A DNA stretch of 64,000 nucleotides. Origin: Paraburkholderia caffeinilytica (GTDB lineage Bacteria > Pseudomonadota > Gammaproteobacteria > Burkholderiales > Burkholderiaceae). The notes under the pieces are model-generated. The model saw nothing but the letters and a program-made list of their open reading frames with translations, was not told where the DNA came from and ran no database searches. The translations under genes and the position numbers were made by a program. The stretch is from contig NZ_CP031466.1 of assembly GCF_003368325.1 (NCBI RefSeq), positions 1,364,001 to 1,428,000 on the forward strand, written 5' to 3'. Shown here in pieces: positions 37,981-46,938 of the stretch (position 1 is the first letter of the stretch; each line of letters starts with the position of its first letter).

Positions 37981-38071
37981 ATAAATCACCTGATACGGGT
38001 TGTTAGTGTGGATCCCCCATGCTATTCTGCGACGGCTTGATTCTCCGAGAGAAGCATTAAATCAGGCACTT

Positions 38072-38110
38072 GGGGCGTGCTCGCGAGAGGAGTACGCCCC
38101 ATTTCATTTG
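38072..38110 (+). terminator. Terminator-like hairpin in the porin leader
   Basis: GGGGCGT at 38072-38078 pairs with ACGCCCC at 38094-38100, with further partial pairing inward, and is followed by ATTTCATTTG. The T-rich tail and position, 170 bases before the porin ATG, fit either the end of a small RNA of about 80-110 bases or an attenuator in the porin leader. Confidence 0.5.
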
Positions 38111-38270
38111 CGGCGGCAGAGCGGCCGTTACGGTGAAATAATCGGCAATCTTAAAAACCAGTGGCGTCGTATAAAGGCAACGCTGTAATTAACTGAAAAA
38201 CAGTCATTCGATTAGTGAGATATTCTCGGCCGCTCGATAGCATCCGCTATCCGAATCAGGAGAGAAATCA

Positions 38271-39416
38271 ATGAATAAATTCGTATTGTCGGGCCTCTCG
38301 CTCGCACTCGTCGGCGCCGCGGGTGCCGCCCATGCACAAAGCTCGGTCACGCTGTACGGTCTGATCGATACGGGCCTGACCTACACCAGCAATTCGGGCG
38401 GCAGCAGCAACTTTCAGCAAGCCAGCGGCATGCTGAACGGCAACCGTTGGGGTCTGCGCGGGTCGGAGGACCTGGGCAATGGCTTGAAGGCGATTTTCGT
38501 GCTGGAAAACGGCTTCAATCTGTCGAACGGCAAGCTGGGGCAGAACGGCCGTGAGTTCGGGCGTCAGGCCTTCGTCGGCCTGTCGAGCGACCAGTTCGGC
38601 TCGGTCACGCTGGGTCGCCAGTACGACAGCGTGGTCGACTATCTCGCCCCGCTCGCGCTGAACGGCACGCAATACGGCGGCACGCTCGCAGCGCACCCGT
38701 ACGACAACGACAACCTCAACAACTCGGTGCGTATCAACAACTCGGTCAAGTTTCAGAGCGTCAACTACGGCGGCTTCAAGTTCGGCGCGCTGTACGGCTT
38801 CTCGAATGCGGCGGGCAGCTTCGCGGACAGCCGCGCCTATAGCGTCGGCGCATCGTACGCATTCGGCGGCCTGAAGTTCGCTGCGGGCTACCTGCAACTG
38901 AACGGCGGCGGTTCGACGACCAACACGAGCGGCGCCGTGGCAAGCGGCGACTCCACGTTCAACGCGAGCCGTCAGCGCACTTATGGCGCAGGTGTGAACT
39001 ATGCGTTCGGCGCGGCCAACGTCGGTCTCGTGTTCACGCAGACGCAACTGAACAACGCGACCGCGATCAGTTCGTCGGCGTCGGGCACGACGAGCGGCTT
39101 CGCGCTGACCGGCGGCAGCGCGCGCTTCACGAACTATGAACTGAACGCACGTTACGCATTCACGCCGGCATGGACCGTGTCGGGCGCGTACACGTACACC
39201 GACGCAAGTCTGAACGGCGCGAGCCCGAAGTACCAGCAGATCACGTTGCAGAGTGACTACGCCTTGTCCAAGCGCACCGACGTCTACGTTGAAGCGGCAT
39301 ACCAGCACGTGGGCAGCGTGGGCGACTCGGGCATCACGGCGGATATCGTCGGCGTGAGCCGTTCGTCGACCGACTCGCAGGTGGTCGGCACGGTGGGTAT
39401 TCGTCACCGCTTCTAA
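38271..39416 (+). CDS. Gram-negative porin (OmpC-like), second copy
   Basis: The 381-residue porin has a signal peptide ending AAHA and the mature start QSSVTLYGLIDTGL, nearly the same as the porin at 480-1643, and ends in RHRF. Repeated family motifs such as RWGLRGSEDLGNGLKAIF and LGRQYDSVVDYLAPL are shared by both. It should form an outer-membrane diffusion channel. The start has AGGAGAGAA 5-10 bases upstream. It is followed by a clear rho-independent terminator. The unusually long AT-rich leader suggests tighter control than for the first porin. Confidence 0.94.
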   Translation: MNKFVLSGLSLALVGAAGAAHAQSSVTLYGLIDTGLTYTSNSGGSSNFQQASGMLNGNRWGLRGSEDLGNGLKAIFVLENGFNLSNGKLGQNGREFGRQAFVGLSSDQFGSVTLGRQYDSVVDYLAPLALNGTQYGGTLAAHPYDNDNLNNSVRINNSVKFQSVNYGGFKFGALYGFSNAAGSFADSRAYSVGASYAFGGLKFAAGYLQLNGGGSTTNTSGAVASGDSTFNASRQRTYGAGVNYAFGAANVGLVFTQTQLNNATAISSSASGTTSGFALTGGSARFTNYELNARYAFTPAWTVSGAYTYTDASLNGASPKYQQITLQSDYALSKRTDVYVEAAYQHVGSVGDSGITADIVGVSRSSTDSQVVGTVGIRHRF

Positions 39417-39451
39417 GCGGCTGGTGCTGGTGTAGGCAGTAGGCTGTAAGG

Positions 39452-39478
39452 AAGCCCGCATTTTGCGGGCTTTTCTGT
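39452..39478 (+). terminator. Rho-independent terminator after porin
   Basis: AAGCCCGCA and TGCGGGCTT pair around a TTT loop, followed by TTCTGTTT. It lies 35 bases beyond the porin stop. Confidence 0.88.
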
Positions 39479-39684
39479 TTGCGGTCGAACAGCACGTGCT
39501 GCAGAAAGGGTGGTCTCCGGCGCGCAAAACGAGCATCGCGTTCTTTGTGTACCATGCAGATTGCTTCGTGCGCTTCATGCACTTCATGCCCGCTTCGCGC
39601 CTTGGCCCCCGGCGCATCGCCGCGAACGGCACCATCGAAGCCGAAGCGCCTGTTATCCCCACACCCTGTGCCGGATGAACTGAC

Positions 39685-40839
39685 ATGCAGATAGAGCCGT
39701 TTCAGATTGCCGTGCCCGACGCTGACATCGACGACCTTCGCCTGCGCATTCGGGCGACACGGTGGGCACCGGCGACGCCGTCGCCAGCCTGGCAGCAAGG
39801 CGCCGAACCAACCTGGCTGCACGAACTCGCGCAGTATTGGGCCGAGCGTTTCGATTGGCGCGAGGCCGAGCGCAAGCTGAATCTTCAACCGCAATTTCTT
39901 GCCGAAGTCGACGGTCAGCGCGTGCACTTCGTGCATCGGCGCGGCGTTGGCCCGGCGTCTTACCCGCTTGTGGTCACGCATGGCTGGCCGGGCTCGTTTT
40001 TCGAGTTCCACGCGCTACTCGACCGGCTATGCGACCCCGCCGCATTCGGTTGCGACCCGGCCGACGCATTCGATGTCGTCGTTCCATCGCTGCCCGGTTT
40101 CGCATTCTCGCAGGCGCCGGTGGAGCCCGGCACTTCCTCGTTTGAGGTGGCGGATCTGTGGGCTTCGCTGATGCGCGGCCTCGGTTATGAACGCTTTGGC
40201 GCCCAGGGCGGCGATCTCGGCGCCGGCGTCTCGATCGCGCTCGCGGCGCGGCATCACGAAGCTGTCGACGGCATTCATCTCAACTTCTTGCCGAGCTCGT
40301 ACGAGCCGGCAAGCGGCGCCGCACAGACGCCGCTCACGCCGCAAGAAGAAGCCTATCTTCAGGAAAAGGCCGAGTGGGTCGCGCAGGAGGGGGGCTACGC
40401 CCATATGCACGCCACGAAGCCGCAGACCCTGGCGGCGTCGCTGAACGACTCGCCCGTGGGACTCGCTGCGTGGATCGGCGAGAAGTTTCGCGCGTGGAGC
40501 GATTGCGACGGCGACATCGAGCGGGTGTTTTCGAAAGACGAGTTGCTCACCAACATTTCACTCTACTGGTACACGCAGAGCATCGGCACGGCAATACAGA
40601 TGTATTGGGAAAACCGGCTGCAGCCGATACGCTTCGCCGAGGGGCAACGCGTCGTGCCGCCGGTGGGCTTCGCCCGTTTTCCAAAGGAGATCAATCACCC
40701 GCCGCGCACGTGGCTCGAGCGAACCTTCAACGTCGTCCAATGGACCGACATGCCGGCCGGTGGCCATTTCGCCGCAATGGAAAAGCCCGATTTGCTCGCT
40801 GCCGAGATCCGCAAGTTCTTCAGAAAGTTGAGACGCTAG
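39685..40839 (+). CDS. Epoxide hydrolase (EHN-type alpha/beta hydrolase)
   Basis: The 384-residue protein has the N-terminal EHN domain (RLRIRATRWAPATPSPAWQQ) and then the alpha/beta hydrolase core. The oxyanion motif HGWPG is at residues 99-103, the nucleophile is probably D177 in GGDLGA, and the C-terminal catalytic histidine lies in GGHFAAME. Two tyrosines of the lid are likely in the SLYWYTQS region. It should convert epoxides to diols in the cytoplasm. The start ATG at 39685 has no strong ribosome-binding site. It appears monocistronic; a GC-rich hairpin lies 19 bases after the stop. Confidence 0.9.
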   Translation: MQIEPFQIAVPDADIDDLRLRIRATRWAPATPSPAWQQGAEPTWLHELAQYWAERFDWREAERKLNLQPQFLAEVDGQRVHFVHRRGVGPASYPLVVTHGWPGSFFEFHALLDRLCDPAAFGCDPADAFDVVVPSLPGFAFSQAPVEPGTSSFEVADLWASLMRGLGYERFGAQGGDLGAGVSIALAARHHEAVDGIHLNFLPSSYEPASGAAQTPLTPQEEAYLQEKAEWVAQEGGYAHMHATKPQTLAASLNDSPVGLAAWIGEKFRAWSDCDGDIERVFSKDELLTNISLYWYTQSIGTAIQMYWENRLQPIRFAEGQRVVPPVGFARFPKEINHPPRTWLERTFNVVQWTDMPAGGHFAAMEKPDLLAAEIRKFFRKLRR

Positions 40840-41182
40840 GCGCGTGGTCGCGATAGTGCCGGCGCGCGAAACGCCGGCTCGATAGCGGCGCCGATGCGCC
40901 CGTTGGCGCGTTTGCGGCTTCAATCATCAAATAAGGTCAGGACCTGTCTCGACGACCTTGTAGCCGCGTATGATCGGCGGACACGATCGCATCCGGTTTT
41001 TCGCCAGCCGGCGTCCGCAGCGCCGCCGACTCGCGCCAACCCCATGCACGACAAAAACGGCAGCTCCCGGTACGCGCCTGATTCGCGAGGACAGGCATCC
41101 GCGAGGCAACAGGAACGATGCCGCGACGAGGAGGCTGACCACCATCGGTTTCAGCGCAGGCTCAGCGGGAAAACGAAGAACA
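40840..41182. other. Intergenic region with GC-rich hairpin
   Basis: GCCGGCG (40858-40864) and CGCCGGC (40872-40878) form a 7-bp hairpin that could end the epoxide hydrolase transcript, although no T-run follows. The rest shows no gene. The frame of the regulator downstream is open from 40970, but that 71-residue stretch has no recognisable content. I found no -24/-12 promoter with correct GG-GC spacing. Confidence 0.4.
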
Positions 41183-42547
41183 ATGCAGAAAAAGAAGGCC
41201 ATTACGCGGCGTGTCATCTACTTCACGCGCGATCCTTCGCCGCCGCTATTGGCGAGCTTCGAAGAGCGCGATTGGGCGGTTGAAGTCGTCGGCTCGGTTC
41301 GCGACGTGCGGCAAGCCGTGGATGACGGCTCGCTGGCGGCCGGCCTGGCCGACCTGTCGAGCGTGTTCGACCCGCGTGAGATTGCCGCGCTGGAAGCCTG
41401 CCTGGCAATGCCGAACATCGGCTGGGTGGCGATGACCGCGGCGCCCGAACTGGATGACACAGTCATACGCAGGCTGGTGCGCGACTACTGCTTCGACTAC
41501 GTGACGCTGCCTGCCACGAACGCCAGGGTGATCGATACGGTGGGACATGCCTGCGGCATGATCTCGCTCGGCGAGCCGGCGCTCGTCGATACCTCGACGG
41601 CGAAAGACGAGATGATCGGCACCTGCGAGGCCATGCTTGCGTTGTTCCGCTCGATCCGCAAAGTGGCGGCAAGCGACGCGCCCGTCTTTGTCAGCGGTGA
41701 ATCCGGTACGGGTAAGGAGTTGACGGCGGCGGCGATTCACGCGCACTCGCCGCGTCGGAACGCGCCGTTCGTCGCCATCAATTGCGGTGCGATTCCGCCG
41801 CACCTGTTGCAGTCCGAGTTGTTCGGCTACGAGCGCGGCGCGTTCACGGGCGCGAATCAACGCAGAATAGGGCGCGTCGAAGCCGCTCACGGCGGCACGG
41901 TGTTTCTCGACGAAATCGGCGATCTGCCGTTCGAGAGTCAGGCGAGCCTGCTGCGTTTCCTGCAGGAAAGCACCATCGACCGCCTGGGCGGCAACGGCTC
42001 GATCGATGTCGACGTGCGCATCATTTCCGCCACCCACGTCGACATGGAGGCCGCGATCGAAGACGGGCGTTTTCGCGCGGATCTGTACCACCGCTTGTGC
42101 GTCCTGAGAGTCGACGAGCCGCCGCTGCGCGTGCGCGGCAAGGACATCGAACTGCTCGCGCTATACACGCTGGATCGCTACAGGAAGGACGCGAGCCGCC
42201 GTTTATGCGGTTTTTCGCCTGACGCGATCGCAGCGATGCATCAATACGACTGGCCCGGCAACGTGCGGGAACTGATCAACCGGGTTCGCCGCGCCATTGT
42301 GATGTCGGAGGGCCGCACGATCACCGCGGACGATCTCGAACTGTCGGGCTACGTTGCGACCGCTCCATTGACGCTTGCCCAGGCGCGCGAGACAGCGGAG
42401 CGGCAGGCCATCGAACTCGCGCTCCTGCGCCATCGCGGGCGGCCTGGCGACGCCGCGCGAGAGCTCAACATTTCACGCGCGACGCTGTACCGTCTGCTTG
42501 GCTCGCACGGCATGCGATACAGCGAAGACAGCGCCGCTGAAATGTGA
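41183..42547 (+). CDS. Sigma-54-dependent transcriptional activator (VpsR-like)
   Basis: The ~454-residue protein has an N-terminal receiver-like domain (YFTRDPSPPLLASFEERDW...) that lacks a normal phosphorylatable Asp pattern, a central AAA+ domain and a C-terminal Fis-type helix-turn-helix. Walker A is GESGTGKE (172-179), the sigma-54 contact loop GAFTGA is intact (219-224), and GGTVFLDEIGD is Walker B. The helix-turn-helix is ARELNISRATLYRLL. The degenerate receiver resembles VpsR/BerB-type regulators of exopolysaccharide and biofilm genes, which respond to c-di-GMP; that is inference. ATG 41183 is preferred to upstream in-frame starts. The next gene looks like a glycosyltransferase, 253 bases downstream. 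Confidence 0.89.
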   Translation: MQKKKAITRRVIYFTRDPSPPLLASFEERDWAVEVVGSVRDVRQAVDDGSLAAGLADLSSVFDPREIAALEACLAMPNIGWVAMTAAPELDDTVIRRLVRDYCFDYVTLPATNARVIDTVGHACGMISLGEPALVDTSTAKDEMIGTCEAMLALFRSIRKVAASDAPVFVSGESGTGKELTAAAIHAHSPRRNAPFVAINCGAIPPHLLQSELFGYERGAFTGANQRRIGRVEAAHGGTVFLDEIGDLPFESQASLLRFLQESTIDRLGGNGSIDVDVRIISATHVDMEAAIEDGRFRADLYHRLCVLRVDEPPLRVRGKDIELLALYTLDRYRKDASRRLCGFSPDAIAAMHQYDWPGNVRELINRVRRAIVMSEGRTITADDLELSGYVATAPLTLAQARETAERQAIELALLRHRGRPGDAARELNISRATLYRLLGSHGMRYSEDSAAEM

Positions 42548-42800
42548 TGTCTCAGGCGAAGGTCGTGCGCGACAGCAAGGTAACTTGTTCACTCGAATGT
42601 CAATGCGCCGAATGGCGCCGTGTACTTTCGACCGGCCAACAGCCGATTGACGGCACCCGCGTTGTGTCTTGCTGACTTTTGGCGGAAAGGCAACGCGGGG
42701 ACGTGAAACGATAGCGCATACCTGATAGCTGCGCCCCGGTTCATCCGAGTCCATCGCCGCAGATCAGCTCACCCGCCTCTCATGCCTGGTGAGGAGCAAC

Positions 42801-43775
42801 GTGAAATTTTTTCCTTGCACGCTGGTTTATGTGGATGTCGATGCGAGCCCCGGTCCCAATTCCACGAATCGCGACCCGCTGTCGTATGTGAATCAGGCGA
42901 TCTGCCTGAACAACAGCTTGCGGCAGGTTGGCATGCCGGCGCTGACCATCATGACCAATGCGCCGGCGGTGGTCGCGCAACGGCTCGATAGCATGGCAAA
43001 GGCGCACCGGCCCGCGTTGATGACGTTGAAGGCGACAATCGAGCTGCCGAAGAATACGCCGTTCTATGCGGCGCATTTCAAGCTCGATCTGATGGACCAG
43101 ATGGCGGGTTCGCTGCCCGCCGATGCAATGCTGTTGCTGCTCGACGCCGACATGGTCGCGCTGCGCCCGCTCGCGCGCAATCTGATCGAGCGCTGTGCTG
43201 AAGCCGGACTCGGCGCATTCGATATTTCGGATCAGGTATTCCCGCCATACGGCAGCGAACGCGTTGTCGCGGATCTCGAGATCGTGGCGGACAGACGGCT
43301 CAGAAATCCACGCTGGTACGGCGGCGAGTTTCTTCTGGCGAGGCCGGCCGCATTGCGCCGGCTGGTGCCCCGTGCGCGCGCCAGTTACGCGCGCTATATC
43401 AGGGAAATCGGGCGCCTGAAGCATCATGGCGACGAAGCGTTCATTTCCGCGGCACTCAATCTGCTGGTCGACGAAGGGCAAGGCCTGGTCGAGGTCGGCG
43501 CCTATCAGGCAGTCGGCCGCCATTGGCCCGGCAATAATTATCGCGACGTACGCTGGTTTCGCGGCTGTTCGTTCGTTCATTTGCCCGGTGGCAAGGCATT
43601 GCTGGAAAGGGAGGCGCGTTTTGCCGAATTTGCGCCGGAGCGTTTCTGGCGCCGCATGCGCATGGCGCATCTGCGTGGTCGCGTGCGCCATGCGTTGAAG
43701 CGGATCGCCGGCTTGCGCAGTGTCGAGCGCCTCGCGACGTTGTCTGCTTACGCCTTGCGCAGCGTAAGGAACTAG
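42801..43775 (+). CDS. Glycosyltransferase-like protein with DxD motif
   Basis: The ~324-residue protein has a LLLLDADMVALRPL segment, the DxD-type metal/nucleotide-sugar site of GT-A enzymes such as GT8, preceded by FKLDLMDQM and followed by WYGGEFLLARP and HGDEAFISAALN. No signal peptide is seen. I place the start at GTG 42801 with GAGGAG four bases upstream; GTG 42789 and ATG 42782 (other frame) are less likely. The C-terminus is basic and helical, which could be membrane-associated. The substrate is unknown, and GT assignment rests on motifs only. Proximity to a VpsR-like activator hints at a polysaccharide role. Confidence 0.7.
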   Translation: MKFFPCTLVYVDVDASPGPNSTNRDPLSYVNQAICLNNSLRQVGMPALTIMTNAPAVVAQRLDSMAKAHRPALMTLKATIELPKNTPFYAAHFKLDLMDQMAGSLPADAMLLLLDADMVALRPLARNLIERCAEAGLGAFDISDQVFPPYGSERVVADLEIVADRRLRNPRWYGGEFLLARPAALRRLVPRARASYARYIREIGRLKHHGDEAFISAALNLLVDEGQGLVEVGAYQAVGRHWPGNNYRDVRWFRGCSFVHLPGGKALLEREARFAEFAPERFWRRMRMAHLRGRVRHALKRIAGLRSVERLATLSAYALRSVRN

Positions 43776-43898
43776 CCGGCGGGTCATGCCGCAGCCTATG
43801 GCAAGCGAAGCCGTGCGACGCGGCGCGGCGGCTCCACGCGACCGCATATGCGCCGCTACGCTACTACGCCGTTGCATCGCCGACGCATGCGGCTTCGT

Positions 43899-44984
43899 TC
43901 ACATCTTCACGTCGATGCGCCCGTAAACGCCGTCGGCTTCGTCGTTGGGCCCCGCGGCAAAGAACAGCGTGTTGGTCGGCTGGTTATCGAGTCCGTTGCC
44001 GAACGCAATACCCCAGAGCCCCGGTTGCACGAACGCGCTTCCACTCGGCAGGTTGACGGCGCCAAGAGAAAGTCCGCTTGAAGGATCGAAGGCGTTGATG
44101 GCGCCGTCGCCGAAATTGCCGATCAGTACGTCACCGCTGAATCTGCCAAAGTTTCCGGGCGCCTGAGCGATGCCCCACGGCGCATTCAGCGGGCCGGCCG
44201 ACGCGAAGCGCTGCTGCAGATTGCCGGCCGTATCGAAGACGTCGACGAAACCGAGTCCCGCGCCGGCGACATTGTCATGCGCGACGGCGTCCTGCTTGGC
44301 ATAGGTCACAAAGAGTCTGGCGCCGATCGCCTGAATGCCGAACGGCGCAAAGCCGGCCGGTAGCGTTGCGTCCTGAAACTTGCCGGGCATCGCGACTTTG
44401 GCGAAGTTCCTGTCGAACACGTCGATCCTGTTGTTGTGGAAGTCGGTGGCATAGAGAAAATTCGCTCCGCCATTGCTGGCGAGTGCGAGTCCCTTGTAGA
44501 CCGAACCACCAGTGCCGCCGTCGAACACGACGATCGCAGCGGTGGGTGCGACCGCCGGTGCCCACGCGGTGATCGTGCCGCCTTCGCCGGCAAAGATAAA
44601 GGCGCCCACGCCGCTCTTGCCGCTCTGCGCGACCACGAAATCCGTTGTGCCGTTGAATACGATGCCAGTCGGATTCGCCGGGCCGCTGGTTCCATTCGGA
44701 ATACTGACGACAAGGGATTGCGGCACGCCGTTGCCGTCATAGAGTGTCGCGACGGAGGTCCCGTTATCGGCAACCCAGACGAAGCCCTTTGGATTGAAGG
44801 CGATGCCCCATCCGTTTTTCAGATTGGGGTCGGTGTGCGGCGCAGTGACGGCGCCGTCGGAGACCAGCGTGCTGGAAGTATACGACTGAGTGTTGATCGA
44901 CCCCGAACCGCCTCCGCACGCGACGAGCCCGATCAACGCCACGCCGCCCGCCGCGGCGCTCAACACCTTAAGCACAGACTTCAT
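43899..44984 (-). CDS. TIGR03118-family lipoprotein (NHL/beta-propeller-like)
   Basis: The 361-residue protein has a lipobox VACGGG after a hydrophobic signal, so it should be lipid-anchored. The remaining sequence has repeating blade-like motifs: GWGIAFNPKGFVWVADNGT, GGANFLYATDFHNNRIDVFD, NAPWGIAQAPGNFG and LWGIAFGNGLDNQPTNTLFF. These match the TIGR03118 family, a six-bladed-propeller-like group with unknown function. It is a single gene, converging with the glycosyltransferase-like gene and upstream of the MocR regulator in the same direction, 122 bases apart from its end. Confidence 0.85.
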   Translation of the reverse strand: MKSVLKVLSAAAGGVALIGLVACGGGSGSINTQSYTSSTLVSDGAVTAPHTDPNLKNGWGIAFNPKGFVWVADNGTSVATLYDGNGVPQSLVVSIPNGTSGPANPTGIVFNGTTDFVVAQSGKSGVGAFIFAGEGGTITAWAPAVAPTAAIVVFDGGTGGSVYKGLALASNGGANFLYATDFHNNRIDVFDRNFAKVAMPGKFQDATLPAGFAPFGIQAIGARLFVTYAKQDAVAHDNVAGAGLGFVDVFDTAGNLQQRFASAGPLNAPWGIAQAPGNFGRFSGDVLIGNFGDGAINAFDPSSGLSLGAVNLPSGSAFVQPGLWGIAFGNGLDNQPTNTLFFAAGPNDEADGVYGRIDVKM

Positions 44985-45106
44985 GACCGCACCTCTCTCA
45001 CGACCGACGGCCGTTGCGGTTATTGAACGTGCTGAGTGGCGGGATTATTCCTTTGGCGGTTGAACAATTTGATTTGGCATGAGGCAGCGGTCGAGCTGTC
45101 CTTGGT

Positions 45107-46510
45107 TCAGATCGTGCCGAACAGTGCCCGAGGGCGATCCTTCAGCGTGCCGGTCAACAGTCGCAATGCACTCACGAGTTGGTCGCGGCTCGTCGCGCAG
45201 GCGAGGTTGATCCGTACGCCGTGCTCGATCTCCGAGCGGTCCACGGCAAACGCGGACGACGGCATCACCACCACGCCGCGCGCCTTCGCATTCGCCGCAA
45301 AGTCGTCGGCGCGCCACGGGGGCGGCAGCTTGAGCCACACGAACATGCATGCCGGGTCGGTCTGCAGCAGTTCCTGTGGCAACAACTCGCGCGCCAGGTC
45401 CTGTCGTGCGCGAATTTCGGCAAGCTGCGCGTCCATGATGTGGCGTGCGGTGCCGTCCTCGATCCAGATCGACGCGATCAGCATCGACATCGGCGCAGGC
45501 ATCCATGCGGTGGTGCGCACCGCCTCCGCGCACAGCGCGGAACTGTCCGGCGGGCTCAGCAGATAGCCGAGCCGCAGGCCTGGCGCGAGAATCTTCGAGG
45601 TTGCCCCAAGGTGGAACGTCAGTTCCGGACACAGGCTTGCAATCGTCGGCAACCGCTGCGACACCAGCGGACCATAGACGTCGTCTTCGATGATCGCGAC
45701 ACCGTGCCGGCGGGCAATGTCGACGAGCGCCATGCGGCGCTCGAGACTCATGGTCGTCACGGTCGGGTTCTGCAGATTCGGTACCGTGAAAATCGCCTTC
45801 ACCGGCATGCGGCGGCAAGCGCGCTCCACCTCGTCGGTCAGCAGGCCGTCGCGGTCGCTCGGAATGCCGACGATCTCGAACTGGAATACCGGCGCCAGTG
45901 CTTTCAACCCGTAATAGGTGAGTTGATCGGCGAGGATCACGCCGTCGGTGCCGATCAGGCTGTTCAGCACCGCATACAAGCCGTGCTGCGCACCGCTCGT
46001 GACCACCACGTGATCGGGCGCCGGCGTGAAGCCCGGCGCGGCCATCCAGCGGGCACCGGCAGCGCGCGCCCAGGCGGGGCCTTGCGGCGGCTGGTACTCC
46101 TGCAATTGCGGGTAGCGCGGATCGCGCGGCAATTCCGCCAGCGTGCGCGCGAGGCAGTTCAGAAATTCGCCGGTGGCCGGCCGGTTGACGGTCAGGTCGA
46201 TCGCGGCGTTGCTGGCCGGCTGCGCGGGTTCGACGCTCGGCATGGCGCCGCCGGTCACGAGCGACCCGCGCCGCTTGCTGCCGATCACCAGCCCGCGCAA
46301 TTGCAATTCCTTGTACGCGCGGGACACCGTCGACACGTTGATGCCCAGTTCGGTGGCCAGTTGCCGCTGGGGCGGCAGGCGGCTGCCGGGCGGATAGACG
46401 CCGCTGCGGATCTCGTTCTCAATCGAGCTGGACACCTCGACGTAGGTGGAACGCTTCGTCTGCGCCGGCGCCCCGTTGGCGCGAGGCGCTGTGTCTTTGT
46501 CAGAAGCCAT
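45107..46510 (-). CDS. MocR-type regulator (GntR HTH fused to PLP aminotransferase-like domain)
   Basis: The ~467-residue protein has a GntR winged helix at the start (YVEVSSSIENEIRSG, LPPQRQLATELGINVSTVSR) and a fold-type I aminotransferase body with the PLP lysine in GATSKILAPGLRLGYL. MocR regulators such as GabR and PdxR use PLP chemistry to sense amino compounds. ATG 46510 is preferred; ATG 46528 adds six residues. Upstream, divergent to it, lie a FAD oxidase and a periplasmic binding protein, the likely regulated genes. Direct and inverted CACACAA elements lie in the shared region. Confidence 0.92.
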   Translation of the reverse strand: MASDKDTAPRANGAPAQTKRSTYVEVSSSIENEIRSGVYPPGSRLPPQRQLATELGINVSTVSRAYKELQLRGLVIGSKRRGSLVTGGAMPSVEPAQPASNAAIDLTVNRPATGEFLNCLARTLAELPRDPRYPQLQEYQPPQGPAWARAAGARWMAAPGFTPAPDHVVVTSGAQHGLYAVLNSLIGTDGVILADQLTYYGLKALAPVFQFEIVGIPSDRDGLLTDEVERACRRMPVKAIFTVPNLQNPTVTTMSLERRMALVDIARRHGVAIIEDDVYGPLVSQRLPTIASLCPELTFHLGATSKILAPGLRLGYLLSPPDSSALCAEAVRTTAWMPAPMSMLIASIWIEDGTARHIMDAQLAEIRARQDLARELLPQELLQTDPACMFVWLKLPPPWRADDFAANAKARGVVVMPSSAFAVDRSEIEHGVRINLACATSRDQLVSALRLLTGTLKDRPRALFGTI

Positions 46511-46815
46511 AAGAACTGATGTCTCCATACAAAATCGACTTTGTCCGCGATTGTGCGGAATTTTGCCGATTCTATACCAGACAAGCGCCGCCGCAACGCT
46601 TAAACGCGGGTGTCCAGGGGGCCGGGCTGTGGCCGGTCCGTGTTTGCAAGCAACGCGCCATGGACCATCCAGGGAAAATGCCAGGGCCACACAATGCGAG
46701 TTTTAATTGCACACAAAAAAATATTGTGTGATTCTGATTGCCAGAGTTTGTCTGGTGGCGTGCGTGCCGAAGTGCCGCCGGGCAGTGTCCAGATTCTGTC
46801 AGCAGGAGTTTGACG
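46511..46815. other. Divergent promoter region between mocR-like gene and the oxidase operon
   Basis: No gene is credible in this interval. It separates the divergent MocR gene and the small coupled reading frame before the oxidase. CCAGACAA near 46577 and TTGTCTGG near 46748 are inverse complements about 165 bases apart. The CACACAA elements are listed separately. It is the obvious control region of the locus. Confidence 0.6.
46688..46730. promoter_or_regulatory. Candidate MocR operator (CACACAA direct and inverted repeats)
   Basis: CACACAA occurs at 46688-46694 and again at 46710-46716, two turns apart (22 bases start to start), and its inverse TTGTGTG at 46724-46730. MocR proteins are known to bind direct repeats with a nearby inverted half-site. 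The location between the divergent promoters supports this reading. Confidence 0.55.
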
Positions 46816-46938
46816 ATGCGTTTCCCGCAGTCTTCTCGAGCCCCGTCCGCGCCGAAGCCCGGCGCGCCGGCAAGTGAGCGGCATGTCGCGACGACCGCGC
46901 GCTCCGGCGACGGCGGCGAAATGGAAGGGCGCAAGTGA
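46816..46938 (+). CDS. Small upstream reading frame coupled to the oxidase gene
   Basis: A 40-codon frame (MRFPQSSRAPSAPKPG...) starts at 46816 with AGGAG 8 bases upstream, a strong site, and ends in TGATG so that its stop overlaps the oxidase ATG at 46938 by one base. The peptide is Ser/Pro/Arg-rich with no recognisable domain. It may be a leader peptide that loads ribosomes onto the oxidase gene. It could also be a chance frame, since its composition is not distinctive. Confidence 0.35.
   Translation: MRFPQSSRAPSAPKPGAPASERHVATTARSGDGGEMEGRK

Larger units (their letters stand above)
37748..38270. other. AT-rich leader region of the second porin
   Basis: No protein gene is credible here. 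From about 37870 the DNA becomes strongly AT-rich compared with its surroundings. It holds nested inverted repeats (37945-37980) and, nearer the porin, a GC-rich hairpin followed by a T-rich run (38072-38110). AGGAGAGAA just before 38271 is the porin ribosome-binding site. The combination suggests a regulated porin leader, possibly with a small RNA. Confidence 0.5.

Noticed and set aside
37807..38040. 77-residue open frame in the porin leader
   Set aside because: No ribosome-binding site, spans AT-rich regulatory DNA and shows no domain.
40902..40920. Possible -24/-12 promoter (TTGGCGCG...GCGG)
   Set aside because: The GG-GC spacing is too short for a sigma-54 promoter.
40970..41182. Upstream extension of the sigma-54 activator
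   Set aside because: Composition is Arg-rich with no homologous content; the domain start follows ATG 41183.
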